NCBI GenBank assembly: GCA_003022865.1
Contig: PXSK01000038.1
Span: forward strand, 1-45,764
Length of the DNA: 45,764 nt
Direction of reading: 5' to 3'
From: Halobacteriales archaeon SW_5_70_135
GTDB lineage: Archaea; Halobacteriota; Halobacteria; Halobacteriales; SW-7-71-33
Both the position numbers and the translations under genes were made by a program. Of the stretch, positions 32,750 through 40,501 are shown one piece after another. A model generated the notes under the pieces. The model was not told where the DNA came from. It saw only the letters and a list, made by a program, of their open reading frames with translations, and made no database searches. Each line of letters starts with the position of its first letter. Within the stretch, counting starts at the first letter, position 1.

Positions 32750-33151
32750 ATGACCGGAGCGGTCACCGGACTCGTCCTCGGGAGTATCGTCGGCGCAGTC
32801 GCGACCGTCACGGGGTCGTACTTCCTGTTCCTGCGCCGTCGCAGGGCGGCGGTCACCCGCCTCCGTCGCGCGTTCACGACGGAACTGTCCGCGCTCTCGT
32901 ACGTCGACGAGATGGCCGAGCGGGGCGAGTACGAGCCCCTCACACAGTCCGTCGAGTCGCCGGTCGTCTACGAGAGCAACGCCGACGACGTCGGCCTGCT
33001 CTCCGGAGAGGAAGTCGAGGCACTCGTGGCGTTCTACACCGACCTGTACTGGCTGCGCGACCAGCAGGACATCGAGGACAAGAAGGACCACGTCCACGAG
33101 ATCGTCGAGAAACGTCAGCGTGCGGTCGAGACGCTCCGTGACGCCGGGTGA
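32750..33151 (+). CDS. Single-pass membrane protein of unknown function (133 aa)
   Basis: MTGAVTGLVLGSIVGAVATVTGSYFLFLRRRR gives one N-terminal transmembrane helix followed by four Arg, so the C-terminal ~100 residues should be cytoplasmic. That part is helical (FTTELSALSYVDEMAERGEY; EVEALVAFYTDLYWLRDQQD; KDHVHEIVEKRQRAVETL). An in-frame GTG at 32729 is an alternative start and is 23-28 bases after a GATACGTAAG box, so it cannot be excluded. No known family recognised. Confidence 0.7.
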   Translation: MTGAVTGLVLGSIVGAVATVTGSYFLFLRRRRAAVTRLRRAFTTELSALSYVDEMAERGEYEPLTQSVESPVVYESNADDVGLLSGEEVEALVAFYTDLYWLRDQQDIEDKKDHVHEIVEKRQRAVETLRDAG

Positions 33152-33237
33152 CGCTCCCGCCTCCGCTCTCGTGTCGAGGTCCTCGGTCGGACGGAACCGA
33201 ACCCATTTGACCGGCGGCGGCGAACGCCGACCACCGA

Positions 33238-34050
33238 ATGACGCTCACGAAGCGGATCGTCCCCTGTATCGACGTCGACCTCGACGACGAGGGCGAGCCG
33301 GCCGTCTACACGGGGGTGAACTTCCAGGACCTCGAACACACCGGCGACCCCGTCGAGATGGCCCGCCGGTACAACGAGGCCGGCGCCGACGAGTTCGTCT
33401 TCCTCGACATCACGGCCTCGGCCGACGGCCGCGAGACGATGCTCGACGTCGTCGAGTCGATCGCCGACGAGGTGTTCATCCCCCTCACTGTCGGCGGCGG
33501 GATCCGCACCCGCGAGGACGTGAAGGAGACCCTGCGAGCGGGGGCGGACAAGGTATCGATCAACACCGCCGCCCTCCAGCGGCCCGCGCTGATCGAGGCG
33601 GGCGCGGAGGCCTTCGGCAGCCAGTCTGTGGTGATAAGCGTCGACGCGAAGCGCCGCTTCGACGAGCGCGGCGAGCAGTACGCCCGCGTCGACGGCGAGT
33701 CCTGCTGGTTCGAGTGCACGGTCAAGGGCGGCCGCGAGGGCACCGGCCGTGACGTGATCGAGTGGGTGCGGGCGGCCGAGGCCCGGGGCGCCGGCGAGCT
33801 GTTCGTCAACTCCATCGACGCCGACGGCACGAAGGAGGGGTACGACCTCCCGCTGACGCGGGCGGTCTGTGACGCCGTCTCGACGCCGGTGATAGCGTCC
33901 TCGGGCTGTGGCGGCCCCGAGCACGCCCTGGAGGCCTTCGAAGCCGGCGCCGACGCCGCCCTGGCGGCCTCGATCTTCCACTTCGGCACCTACTCCGTGC
34001 GCGAGGTGAAGGAGTACCTCCACGAGCGGGGCGTCCCCGTCCGGCTCTGA
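33238..34050 (+). CDS. hisF: Imidazole glycerol phosphate synthase subunit HisF (270 aa)
   Basis: Cyclase subunit of IGP synthase, making imidazole glycerol phosphate and AICAR in histidine synthesis with ammonia from HisH. The (beta/alpha)8 barrel begins LTKRIVPCIDVDLDDEG with a catalytic Asp at residue 12; the second catalytic Asp is in VVISVDAKRRF. Phosphate-binding loops VGGGIRTREDVKE and ASSGCGGPEHALEAF are present. Length is normal with a small acidic insertion. A CCATTTGA box at 33203-33210 lies about 28-35 bases upstream. It stands alone; other his genes are outside the window. Confidence 0.95.
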   Translation: MTLTKRIVPCIDVDLDDEGEPAVYTGVNFQDLEHTGDPVEMARRYNEAGADEFVFLDITASADGRETMLDVVESIADEVFIPLTVGGGIRTREDVKETLRAGADKVSINTAALQRPALIEAGAEAFGSQSVVISVDAKRRFDERGEQYARVDGESCWFECTVKGGREGTGRDVIEWVRAAEARGAGELFVNSIDADGTKEGYDLPLTRAVCDAVSTPVIASSGCGGPEHALEAFEAGADAALAASIFHFGTYSVREVKEYLHERGVPVRL

Positions 34051-34070
34051 CCGGGCGACGGGACTCAGCC

Positions 34071-34571
34071 TTAGCGGGTCCCCTCGACGCGGTACACCCG
34101 GCCGTATCGGCCCACCAGCCCGAAGGTGTCGAGCACGTCGGGCGTCTCGCCCACCTGTGCGGCCGTGTAGCGGTCGTCCAGGCCGGCGTGTTCGGCGACG
34201 GTGCCCTGCTGCCGGCCGCGACCGTCGGTGCACTCGGTGGCGACCCGTGCGCTCTCGTGGACCTGCCATAACACCTCGGTCACCTCCCGCCACTCCTCGT
34301 CGGGCCGGTCGATAACGCCCAACTCCTCCAGTGCGGCGGCGATACCCTCCAGCGAGTCCGCCTCGACGGCGTGTCGCGCCGTGCGCGGGAGCGTGGCCGC
34401 CACCCACCTCGACGTTCCGCTCGCCGGGGGGCGTAGCGTCGCAACCCGACCGGGTTGCACGCGAAACTCGCCTGTCCTCGCGGGTTGTGAGCGAGAGCCG
34501 CCCGCGACGGCGGGTTTGTGCGTGAAATCGCGGATTTGCACGCGAACAGTGGGTCCCGTCAGGGCGGTCAC
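34071..34571 (-). CDS. Hypothetical protein downstream of DUF447 (166 aa)
   Basis: Its ATG overlaps the DUF447 stop by four bases (ATGA), so it is the third gene of the CitG-like/DUF447 operon. The C-terminal ~105 residues look like a folded helical domain (HAVEADSLEGIAAALEELGV; EVTEVLWQVHESARVATECT; YTAAQVGETPDVLDTFGLVG). The first ~60 residues are Arg/Pro/Gly-rich and coded by DNA full of short palindromes and near repeats (34400-34560), including the perfect 8-bp-arm hairpin at 34441-34458. That suggests a repeat element was captured at the 5' end. No family recognised. Confidence 0.6.
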   Translation of the reverse strand: MTALTGPTVRVQIRDFTHKPAVAGGSRSQPARTGEFRVQPGRVATLRPPASGTSRWVAATLPRTARHAVEADSLEGIAAALEELGVIDRPDEEWREVTEVLWQVHESARVATECTDGRGRQQGTVAEHAGLDDRYTAAQVGETPDVLDTFGLVGRYGRVYRVEGTR

Positions 34572-35239
34572 AGTCGGTCGCGCCAGTCGGTGTGGTGGTC
34601 GACCCGCTCGAAGGCGGTCCGCTCGCGCTCGCCGCCGGCGGTCTCGACCACGCTCGCCAGAAACTCCAGCCGGGAGAGCAGTTCCGCCTCGTCGTACGAG
34701 GGCACGTCCAGCCGGGAGGCGTGGACGGTGGCCTCAACGGCGGCGGCGAAGCCGCGGCGGACCGTCGGCACGACACGGCGCCGGACGACCGCCTCGCGGG
34801 GCCGGAGCAGCCAGTCGACCCACTCCGTGCCGCCGCGCTCGCCGGCGTCGAGTCGCTCTGCGTCGACGCGGACGTGTGCCGCCGCGGCCGGGTGGACGGG
34901 CGTCTCGCGCTCGACGACCCCCAGTGCGGCGTCGACGAAGGCGACGGGGTCGTCGACGAACTGGACGACGCCGCCGCCCCGGCGCTCGAAGTTGCCCCGC
35001 GTACGGGTGCGCCCCCAGGTCCGGGCGGTCACCACGGCGGGACCGTTCTCCCCCGTCGGCTCGCCGGCTCCGGTCTCGCCCCCGGCGTCTCCGTCGTCGC
35101 CCTCGGCGGCCCGGTCGCCGGTCTGCAGGCCGAGGGCGGCGAAGTTCCACAGGTCGTTCGGACCGCACGTGGCGACCAGCGACTCAGTGACGCCGTCCTC
35201 GGGGAGGGGCCACTCGACGGCGGGCGGGGCGTCGCTCAC
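34568..35239 (-). CDS. DUF447 family protein (223 aa)
   Basis: Archaeal DUF447 protein, predicted to have an FMN-binding split-barrel-like fold. The start region EDGVTESLVATCGPNDLWNFAALGL carries the family signature NDLWNFA. An acidic Gly/Glu insertion (~43-60) precedes VVTARTWGRTRTRGNFERR and VVQFVDDPVAFVDAALG. The start is GTG 35239, whose GTGA overlaps the upstream CitG-like stop. In several archaea and in methylotrophic bacteria, genes of this type lie near C1-carrier coenzyme genes; the reaction remains unknown. Confidence 0.85.
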   Translation of the reverse strand: MSDAPPAVEWPLPEDGVTESLVATCGPNDLWNFAALGLQTGDRAAEGDDGDAGGETGAGEPTGENGPAVVTARTWGRTRTRGNFERRGGGVVQFVDDPVAFVDAALGVVERETPVHPAAAAHVRVDAERLDAGERGGTEWVDWLLRPREAVVRRRVVPTVRRGFAAAVEATVHASRLDVPSYDEAELLSRLEFLASVVETAGGERERTAFERVDHHTDWRDRL

Positions 35240-36105
35240 GGCGTGACCCCGTCGCGTTCCATGGCGACGAACAGCGCGCCGGCGACCAGGTCGGCGGTCG
35301 TCCCGGGGTTGACCCCCTCGGCGACCAGCGACTCGGCGAAGGCCCGCACCAGTTCGGGCCCTCCCTCGCGAGCCTCCTGGGCGCGGACCATCACGCTGTG
35401 GGCGGTCCCGGTGCCGTGCGTGTCCGCGACGAAGGTGTCCGGCTCGCGGGAGAGCAGTTCGAGAAAGACCTCCGCGGCGCGGTCGGGGACGGGTCCGTCG
35501 AGGTCGGCGATCGCCCGGGCGGCCCGGAAGACCCGCTCGTGGCCGTCGACCCACTCGCGGGCGACGCCGTCCCGGTCGGCGGAGCGTTCCATCACCTCCG
35601 AGAGCGTCAGCTCGCGCTCGCGCAGTGCCGGGACGGCGTCGGCGCCGCGGCGCACGTCGAGCGGCTCCATTCCCTCCGGCGGATCGCGCACCGCGACGTC
35701 GACGTGCTCGAAGGCGCGGTAGAAGCCGGCGGCGTCCGCAACGGTAGTGTCGGCGACGACCCGCTCGACGCCGTCGCCGTCACCGTCACCGTCACCGTCG
35801 CCGTCGAGCGTGCAGTCCTCGCGGGCGGCGGCTCGCACGAGCGGCGCCAGCACGAGCAGCGCGCCGAACTGCGTGTTGCGCTCGGCCCGCTCGCCCATGC
35901 CGGCGACGGCGCGCTCGAAGGCCTCGCCCACGCCGATCGAGGGGTCGGTCATCGCCACGAGGCCGTCGCGGGCGCCGACCGCGCCGGCCATGAACTGCTC
36001 GAAGCGCAGGTCGTCGTGGTCGCGCTCGCGGTCGACGTTGCCCGGCTTCGGAGTCGCCGTCACCTCCAGCAGCAGCGCCAACTGTGCCGTCGCCGCCGTC
36101 TGCAT
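35236..36105 (-). CDS. CitG/MdcB-like triphosphoribosyl-dephospho-CoA synthase family protein (289 aa)
   Basis: Archaeal member of the CitG family, whose bacterial members make the prosthetic-group precursor of citrate lyase from ATP and dephospho-CoA. Family landmarks: LLLEVTATPKPGNVDRERDHDDL near the N-terminus, RNTQFGALLVLAPLV, DTHGTGTAHSVMVRAQEA and EGVNPGTTADLVAGALF. No citrate lyase genes are near, so the substrate probably differs. A (DG)n run (~100-110) is encoded by a hexanucleotide repeat. The start ATG 36105 is supported by a TTTAAG box at about 36129-36134 on the minus strand, 24-29 bases upstream. First gene of an operon with DUF447 and an unknown protein. Confidence 0.85.
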   Translation of the reverse strand: MQTAATAQLALLLEVTATPKPGNVDRERDHDDLRFEQFMAGAVGARDGLVAMTDPSIGVGEAFERAVAGMGERAERNTQFGALLVLAPLVRAAAREDCTLDGDGDGDGDGDGVERVVADTTVADAAGFYRAFEHVDVAVRDPPEGMEPLDVRRGADAVPALRERELTLSEVMERSADRDGVAREWVDGHERVFRAARAIADLDGPVPDRAAEVFLELLSREPDTFVADTHGTGTAHSVMVRAQEAREGGPELVRAFAESLVAEGVNPGTTADLVAGALFVAMERDGVTP

Positions 36106-36244
36106 ACCTCCGCCTGCGCCGCCCGACACTTAAACTCGGGCGTCGCCGAGGGCGGAACTCCCGTCTCGTCAAACGACGCCTCCGGCCGGGCAACTCGTGC
36201 CCGCCGACCGCCCGCCCGTCGCGGGCGGGTCGCCCGGAGTCGAC

Positions 36245-37090
36245 TCACTCCGACGGCGGTGCCGGCCCCCTGGGCGGCCGACCGCGTCGGTCCGGAGCGT
36301 CGGCCCATTCGTCGACGGCACGGCGGACACGGGCGAGCGTCTCGGGGTCGGTGCTCGGGCGGCCGACGCTGACGGCGTCGGCGCCGCAGGCGAGGTACTC
36401 CCGGACGGTGCGGCGGCCGCGGACGCCGTTGTTGGCGATCACGACCGGGCGGCGGTCCGTGCCGTCGACCGCCTCGCCGGCCCGGCGGACGACCCGTGCG
36501 ATCACCCCCTCGGAGTCCATCGCGTCGACGTGCAGGCAGTCGGCGCCCGCCTGCGTCAGGCGGCCGGCCAGTGCGGGCAGGTCGACGCCGTCGACCTCCG
36601 TGCGGAGCTTCACCGACACCGTCGCGCCCGCCTCGCTCGCGACCCGCACCTGCGTCGCCAGTCGGTCCGGGTCGCGCAGCAGCGCCTGGCCGGCGCCGGC
36701 GGCGGTCGTCTCCGCCTGCCGACAGTGGGCGTTCACCTCCAGGACGGCGCCGCGGGCGGCACAGACGCGGGCGACGGGAGCGACGGCGGCGGAGTCGACG
36801 GCGCGGACGTTGACGCCGGCACGGACCGGGGCGTCGGCGAGACGGTCGAGCTGGTCGGCGACGAACGCGACGGGGTCGGGCGGGAGGAACTCGGTCCGGT
36901 CGCGGAGGACGGCCCCCCGGGCGGCCGCCCGCGTCGGCCCGTCGAGGGCGACGCCGCCGAGGAGGGCGAGGTCGGCGTGGTCGGCGCCGGCGCGAGCCCA
37001 GGCGGCGTCGGAGCGGCCGCTGAGGCTGGCGAGCGCGAGGCGGACGCTGTCGAGGGACGCGGGCGGCGCGCCGGCGTCGGCGGGAGTCAC
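36245..37090 (-). CDS. Dus-like (tRNA-dihydrouridine synthase family) TIM barrel (281 aa)
   Basis: FMN-dependent TIM-barrel related to dihydrouridine synthases. [20 protein letters not shown] holds Cys123 at the catalytic position (NxxC), although bacterial Dus has NLGCP and here the motif is [46 protein letters not shown] and [16 protein letters not shown] match the phosphate/FMN-binding barrel. The NAHCR version is typical of archaeal homologs whose substrate is not established. GTG start overlapping the cofD stop by four bases, so it is co-translated with cofD; a role with F420 metabolism is possible but unproven. Confidence 0.82.
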   Translation of the reverse strand: MTPADAGAPPASLDSVRLALASLSGRSDAAWARAGADHADLALLGGVALDGPTRAAARGAVLRDRTEFLPPDPVAFVADQLDRLADAPVRAGVNVRAVDSAAVAPVARVCAARGAVLEVNAHCRQAETTAAGAGQALLRDPDRLATQVRVASEAGATVSVKLRTEVDGVDLPALAGRLTQAGADCLHVDAMDSEGVIARVVRRAGEAVDGTDRRPVVIANNGVRGRRTVREYLACGADAVSVGRPSTDPETLARVRRAVDEWADAPDRRGRPPRGPAPPSE

Positions 37091-38091
37091 GGGTCGGGTC
37101 GACGGACCTCCTCGACGGCCCGTGTCACGGCCTCGACGACGCGGGCGGCGTCCTCGCGGCCGTCGATCGAGATGTCGGTGCGGACGGTAGGGGCGTCGAG
37201 TGCGCTGTCGTCGGTCTCGTCGATCACGAAGGCGTCGGCGAAGGGATAGGCGTCCGGCAGGCCGGGCGTACCGGGGACGGCGTCGACGGCTACCATCATC
37301 TCCACCGCCGGGCCGGAGAAGGCCTCGTCGCCGACGAACGGCGAGACGACGACGACGGTCGTCTCCCGCAGCGCCTCGGGCACGCCCGGGAGCGCGAGGG
37401 TCGGCCCGACCCCGGCGACGGGGTTGGAGGGACCGACGACGACGGTGTCCGCGAGCGCCTCCAGGACGCCGGGGGTGGGCTCGGCGCGGTCGGCGCCGCG
37501 GAACTCGACGTCCTCGACGGCGGGCTCGCCGTCGTGGTGGACCCAGAACTCCTGGAAGTGCATCGGCCCCTCGGGCGTGTGGACGACCGTCGCCACGGGG
37601 TCGTCGCTCATCGGAACGACGTCGAGGTCGACGTCGAGCGCGTCCGCGAGGATCGCCGTCGCCTCGGAGAGGCTGTACCCCTGGTCGAGCAGGCTGGTGC
37701 GGGTGACGTGGACGGCGCGGTCGCGGTCGCCGATCAGCATGAACTCGCCGACGCCGGAGAAGCGCCGCCAGGCGGCGATCTCGCGGCCGGCGGTCTGTCG
37801 CTCGTCGTCGAGATACTGCGGGTCGGTCGGCAGGTCGGCGGCGTCGGCGAGCTCCTGTAGGGCAGTGTGGGTGTGGTCGGTGTCGTCGCCGACGCCCCAG
37901 AACGTCTCCCGGTCGAGGATCCCGCCGCCCTGATACAGCAGCGTGTCCACGTCGGGACAGACGAGCAGCCCACCGATCTCGACGTCGTCGCCGGTGTTGG
38001 CGACCACCGTCGTCTCCGCCGGCGAGAAGGCCGTCGCCGCGCCGTCGAGCAGCTTCGGCGTGCCCGTGCCGCCGGAGAGGAACGTGACCAT
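37087..38091 (-). CDS. cofD: 2-phospho-L-lactate transferase CofD (334 aa)
   Basis: Makes coenzyme F420-0 (or its dehydro form) by transferring the phospholactyl/phosphoenolpyruvyl unit from the guanylylated intermediate to Fo. The N-terminus [19 protein letters not shown] and [25 protein letters not shown] are signature CofD motifs. [25 protein letters not shown] and [20 protein letters not shown] follow. Length is normal. A minus-strand box at about 38114-38120 is 23-29 bases before ATG 38091. First gene of a two-gene operon with the Dus-like protein. The MITE-like element begins 83 bases upstream. Confidence 0.94.
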   Translation of the reverse strand: MVTFLSGGTGTPKLLDGAATAFSPAETTVVANTGDDVEIGGLLVCPDVDTLLYQGGGILDRETFWGVGDDTDHTHTALQELADAADLPTDPQYLDDERQTAGREIAAWRRFSGVGEFMLIGDRDRAVHVTRTSLLDQGYSLSEATAILADALDVDLDVVPMSDDPVATVVHTPEGPMHFQEFWVHHDGEPAVEDVEFRGADRAEPTPGVLEALADTVVVGPSNPVAGVGPTLALPGVPEALRETTVVVVSPFVGDEAFSGPAVEMMVAVDAVPGTPGLPDAYPFADAFVIDETDDSALDAPTVRTDISIDGREDAARVVEAVTRAVEEVRRPDP

Positions 38092-38174
38092 ACCCGCCGT
38101 ACACCCGTTCCCGTTCTAATGGGTTTCGAACGGCCGGTCGAGCGGGACCGCGCCGACCCCAGTGGGACGGGTAC

Positions 38175-38551
38175 TGTTCAGATTAGCGATCGGAACAGGG
38201 TTGAACAGCCAGAAATCCCCCGACGTGCTACGGTTGCGCGGCTCGCTGCGCTCCTCGCTTACTGTGTTCGCTGTAGTGCTTGCCTCACCGTGCTTCCCGC
38301 AGCATGTCGGCCCCTTTCAGTCTCGTCCTGGGGAACTTTGACGGGGCGGGACTGAAAGGGGCCGGCGGCTCGCCGAGCGAGACGTTCGAAAATCGAAGAT
38401 TTTCGAGCCAGCCAGAACCCGCAGGGTTCTGGCGACGACGCAAGCACCGCAACGCAGTGAGGAGCGCAGCGAATCGCAGCCGGCGAGCCGTCGGGGGCTT
38501 TCTGGCTCTCCACACCACCAATATCTCCATCAGCAGCTGCTGATCTGAACA
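38175..38551. repeat. 377-bp inverted-repeat (MITE-like) element with internal hairpins
   Basis: Between cofD and the MBL gene lies a non-coding block flanked by TGTTCAGATTAGC (38175-38187) and the inverse of TGTTCAGATCAGC (ending 38551). A second inverted pair of 18 bp (38207-38224 with 38490-38507, 17 of 18 match) and looser GCTGCGCTCCTC pairing lie inside. Three tight hairpins follow: 14-bp arms 38309-38322/38350-38363 (GGCCCCTTTCAGTC), 9-bp arms about 38386-38406, and 10-bp arms 38411-38433 (GCCAGAACCC). No transposase is encoded. The block accounts for most of the 499 bases without a gene here. Confidence 0.7.
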
Positions 38552-38603
38552 CTGACGACGGGACGACCACCACCGCTTTTGTCGCCGGGGCCGTACGCCG
38601 TCC

Positions 38604-39311
38604 ATGACAGTCACACACGAGGGGCTACGCGTCGACTGGCTCGGCTACGCGACCGTCCGGATCGAAGGCAGCGACGCCGTCGTCTACCTCGACCCCGGGC
38701 GGTACGGCGTGCTCGACGGCCACCGACCACGGGACGGCGACCTCGTCTGTGTCACCCACGACCACCACTACGACTCCGAGGGGATCGACCGCGTCGCGGG
38801 CGAGGACGCCACGCTCGTCGTCTACGAGGGCGTCGACCCCGAGGGGATCGACCGCGACGTGGCACCGCTGGACGAACTCGGCCGTCGCGTCGACCGCGTC
38901 GGCGAGCGCGTCTCCGTCCGCGCCGGCGGCGTCCGCGTCGAGACCGTCCCCGCACACAACACGCCCGACGGCCACCTCCGCGAGGACGGGACCCCCTACC
39001 ATCCCGAAGGGTTCGGCGTCGGCTACCGCGTGGTCGTCAACGGCGTCTCGCTGTTCTGGCCCGGCGACACGGACGTCCTCGACGTCCACGACGAGGTGGC
39101 GGCCTCCGTGCTCTGTCCACCGATCGGCGGGAGCTTCACGATGGACCGCCACGAGGCCGCCGCCCTCGCCGACGACCTCGGGCCGGGGCTGGTCGTCCCC
39201 GTCCACTACGACACCTTCGAGGCCCTGGAGACCGACCGGCGTGCCTTCGCCGCCGACGTCGCCGAGCGAGGGGTGCCCGTCGCACTGGAGGACCCCGAAC
39301 AGACCCCCTGA
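38604..39311 (+). CDS. MBL-fold metallo-hydrolase, UlaG-like (235 aa)
   Basis: Metallo-beta-lactamase fold. VDWLGYATVRIEGSDAVVYLDPG begins the barrel, and VCVTHDHHYDSEG is the metal motif, close to but not identical with HxHxDH. VPAHNTPDGH, WPGDTD and VPVHYDTFEAL supply further ligands. This UlaG-like subgroup contains broad-specificity phosphodiesterases and lactonases; the substrate is unknown. A CTTTTGTC box at 38576-38583 lies 21-28 bases before ATG 38604, consistent with a leaderless transcript. The MITE-like element ends only about 25 bases upstream of that box. Confidence 0.88.
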   Translation: MTVTHEGLRVDWLGYATVRIEGSDAVVYLDPGRYGVLDGHRPRDGDLVCVTHDHHYDSEGIDRVAGEDATLVVYEGVDPEGIDRDVAPLDELGRRVDRVGERVSVRAGGVRVETVPAHNTPDGHLREDGTPYHPEGFGVGYRVVVNGVSLFWPGDTDVLDVHDEVAASVLCPPIGGSFTMDRHEAAALADDLGPGLVVPVHYDTFEALETDRRAFAADVAERGVPVALEDPEQTP

Positions 39312-39382
39312 CCGCCGTCGCCGTCGGCGTCGGCGTCGCTCCGGGTCGACCGGATTGACCCGCGCCCGTCGTCGCTCACGGG

Positions 39383-40501
39383 CTATAGCAGCCCCATCTC
39401 GCTGAGTCGGTCCGGGAGGTAGGTGTCGGTGACGAAGTCGAGCCCGCGGGAGGCGAGTGACTGCTGTTCGGCCTTCTTCTCGATCTCGAGCTGGAGCTCG
39501 ATCTGCTCGCGCCAGAACTCCGTGTCGAAGCGCGGATCTTCGAGTTCGGACTCCAGGGCGTTCACGTCGGAGTCGCTGAGCGGGTCCGTCGGCAGGTCGT
39601 ACTCGACGATATCCCGGGGCCGGATGCCGACGTACTCCGCCTCGGGGGTGGCGAGATACTGCGAGAGGTGGGCTGACTTGATCGAGCCGTACGCCACCGA
39701 GCCGTAGATGCGGTACGACCACGGGTCGGCGTCGGTGAAGACGGTCACCGGCAGGTCCAACTCGTCGTGCAGCCGCTTGGTCAGTCGCCGGGTGGCGCGG
39801 GCGGGCTGGCCCTTCAGGTGGACGATCAGCGCGTCGTACGCCTCGTCGAAGCCGTTCTCGACGAGCCGGTCGCGCATCCCGCCGGTCTCCACCGCGAGGA
39901 CGAACTCCGCGTCGCACTCCAGAAAGTCGATCGTGTCGGGGTCGTTGGGGATCTGGTAACCCCCCTCGCCGACGTCGGCCTGACAGTGGATCTCCCGCTC
40001 GCCGCGGCGGGTCTGCTCGCGGATGCGCAGCGGGCCCATCACCGTCGCGCCCGACTCCTCCGGGCGCATGTGGAAGTCCTCGCGGCGCACGTCGCTGACG
40101 ATCTCCAGGTCCTCGACGAGCTGGTTGGAGTCGTCCTGGTCGTTGAACTGGGCCTCCTCGTTGTCCCACGACTCCGAGAGGTAGTAGAGCTCCCGCAGCG
40201 TCGACGAGCGGCCCTCCTCCAGCTGCCGGACGAGAAACTCCAGGGTGTAGATGGCCTTCAGCAGCTTGCGGGCGCCCCTGACGCTCTTCGCCGAGCGCGT
40301 CGAGGTGCGGTCACCGTACACCCACACGTCGTCGTCCTCGTCGTACTCGATGTTCGATTTGGTGCGGGTCGGCAGGGTCATCCGAGGGACGTCGCCGTCC
40401 TCGATCTGCTCGTGGAACTCCTCGGCGAGCTCGATCAGCTTCTCGCGGGCGATCCCGTCCTTCGGGTCGGAGTCGGCGTCGGCTGGCGTGTCGGTGCTCA
40501 T
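39383..40501 (-). CDS. top6A: DNA topoisomerase VI subunit A (372 aa)
   Basis: Spo11-like DNA-cleaving subunit of type IIB topoisomerase VI. The winged-helix (5Y-CAP) domain carries the catalytic Tyr in [12 protein letters not shown] (Tyr106 or Tyr107). The Toprim domain has [14 protein letters not shown] (metal Glu) and [20 protein letters not shown] (DxD). The N-terminal 15 residues are acidic. ATGA overlap with the upstream top6B stop shows the usual B-A operon. Relaxes supercoils and decatenates together with subunit B. Confidence 0.96.
   Translation of the reverse strand: MSTDTPADADSDPKDGIAREKLIELAEEFHEQIEDGDVPRMTLPTRTKSNIEYDEDDDVWVYGDRTSTRSAKSVRGARKLLKAIYTLEFLVRQLEEGRSSTLRELYYLSESWDNEEAQFNDQDDSNQLVEDLEIVSDVRREDFHMRPEESGATVMGPLRIREQTRRGEREIHCQADVGEGGYQIPNDPDTIDFLECDAEFVLAVETGGMRDRLVENGFDEAYDALIVHLKGQPARATRRLTKRLHDELDLPVTVFTDADPWSYRIYGSVAYGSIKSAHLSQYLATPEAEYVGIRPRDIVEYDLPTDPLSDSDVNALESELEDPRFDTEFWREQIELQLEIEKKAEQQSLASRGLDFVTDTYLPDRLSEMGLL

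Noticed and set aside
38175-38551. An encoded transposase or small gene in the inverted-repeat element
   Set aside because: Open frames there are short, cross the hairpins, and show no protein motif.
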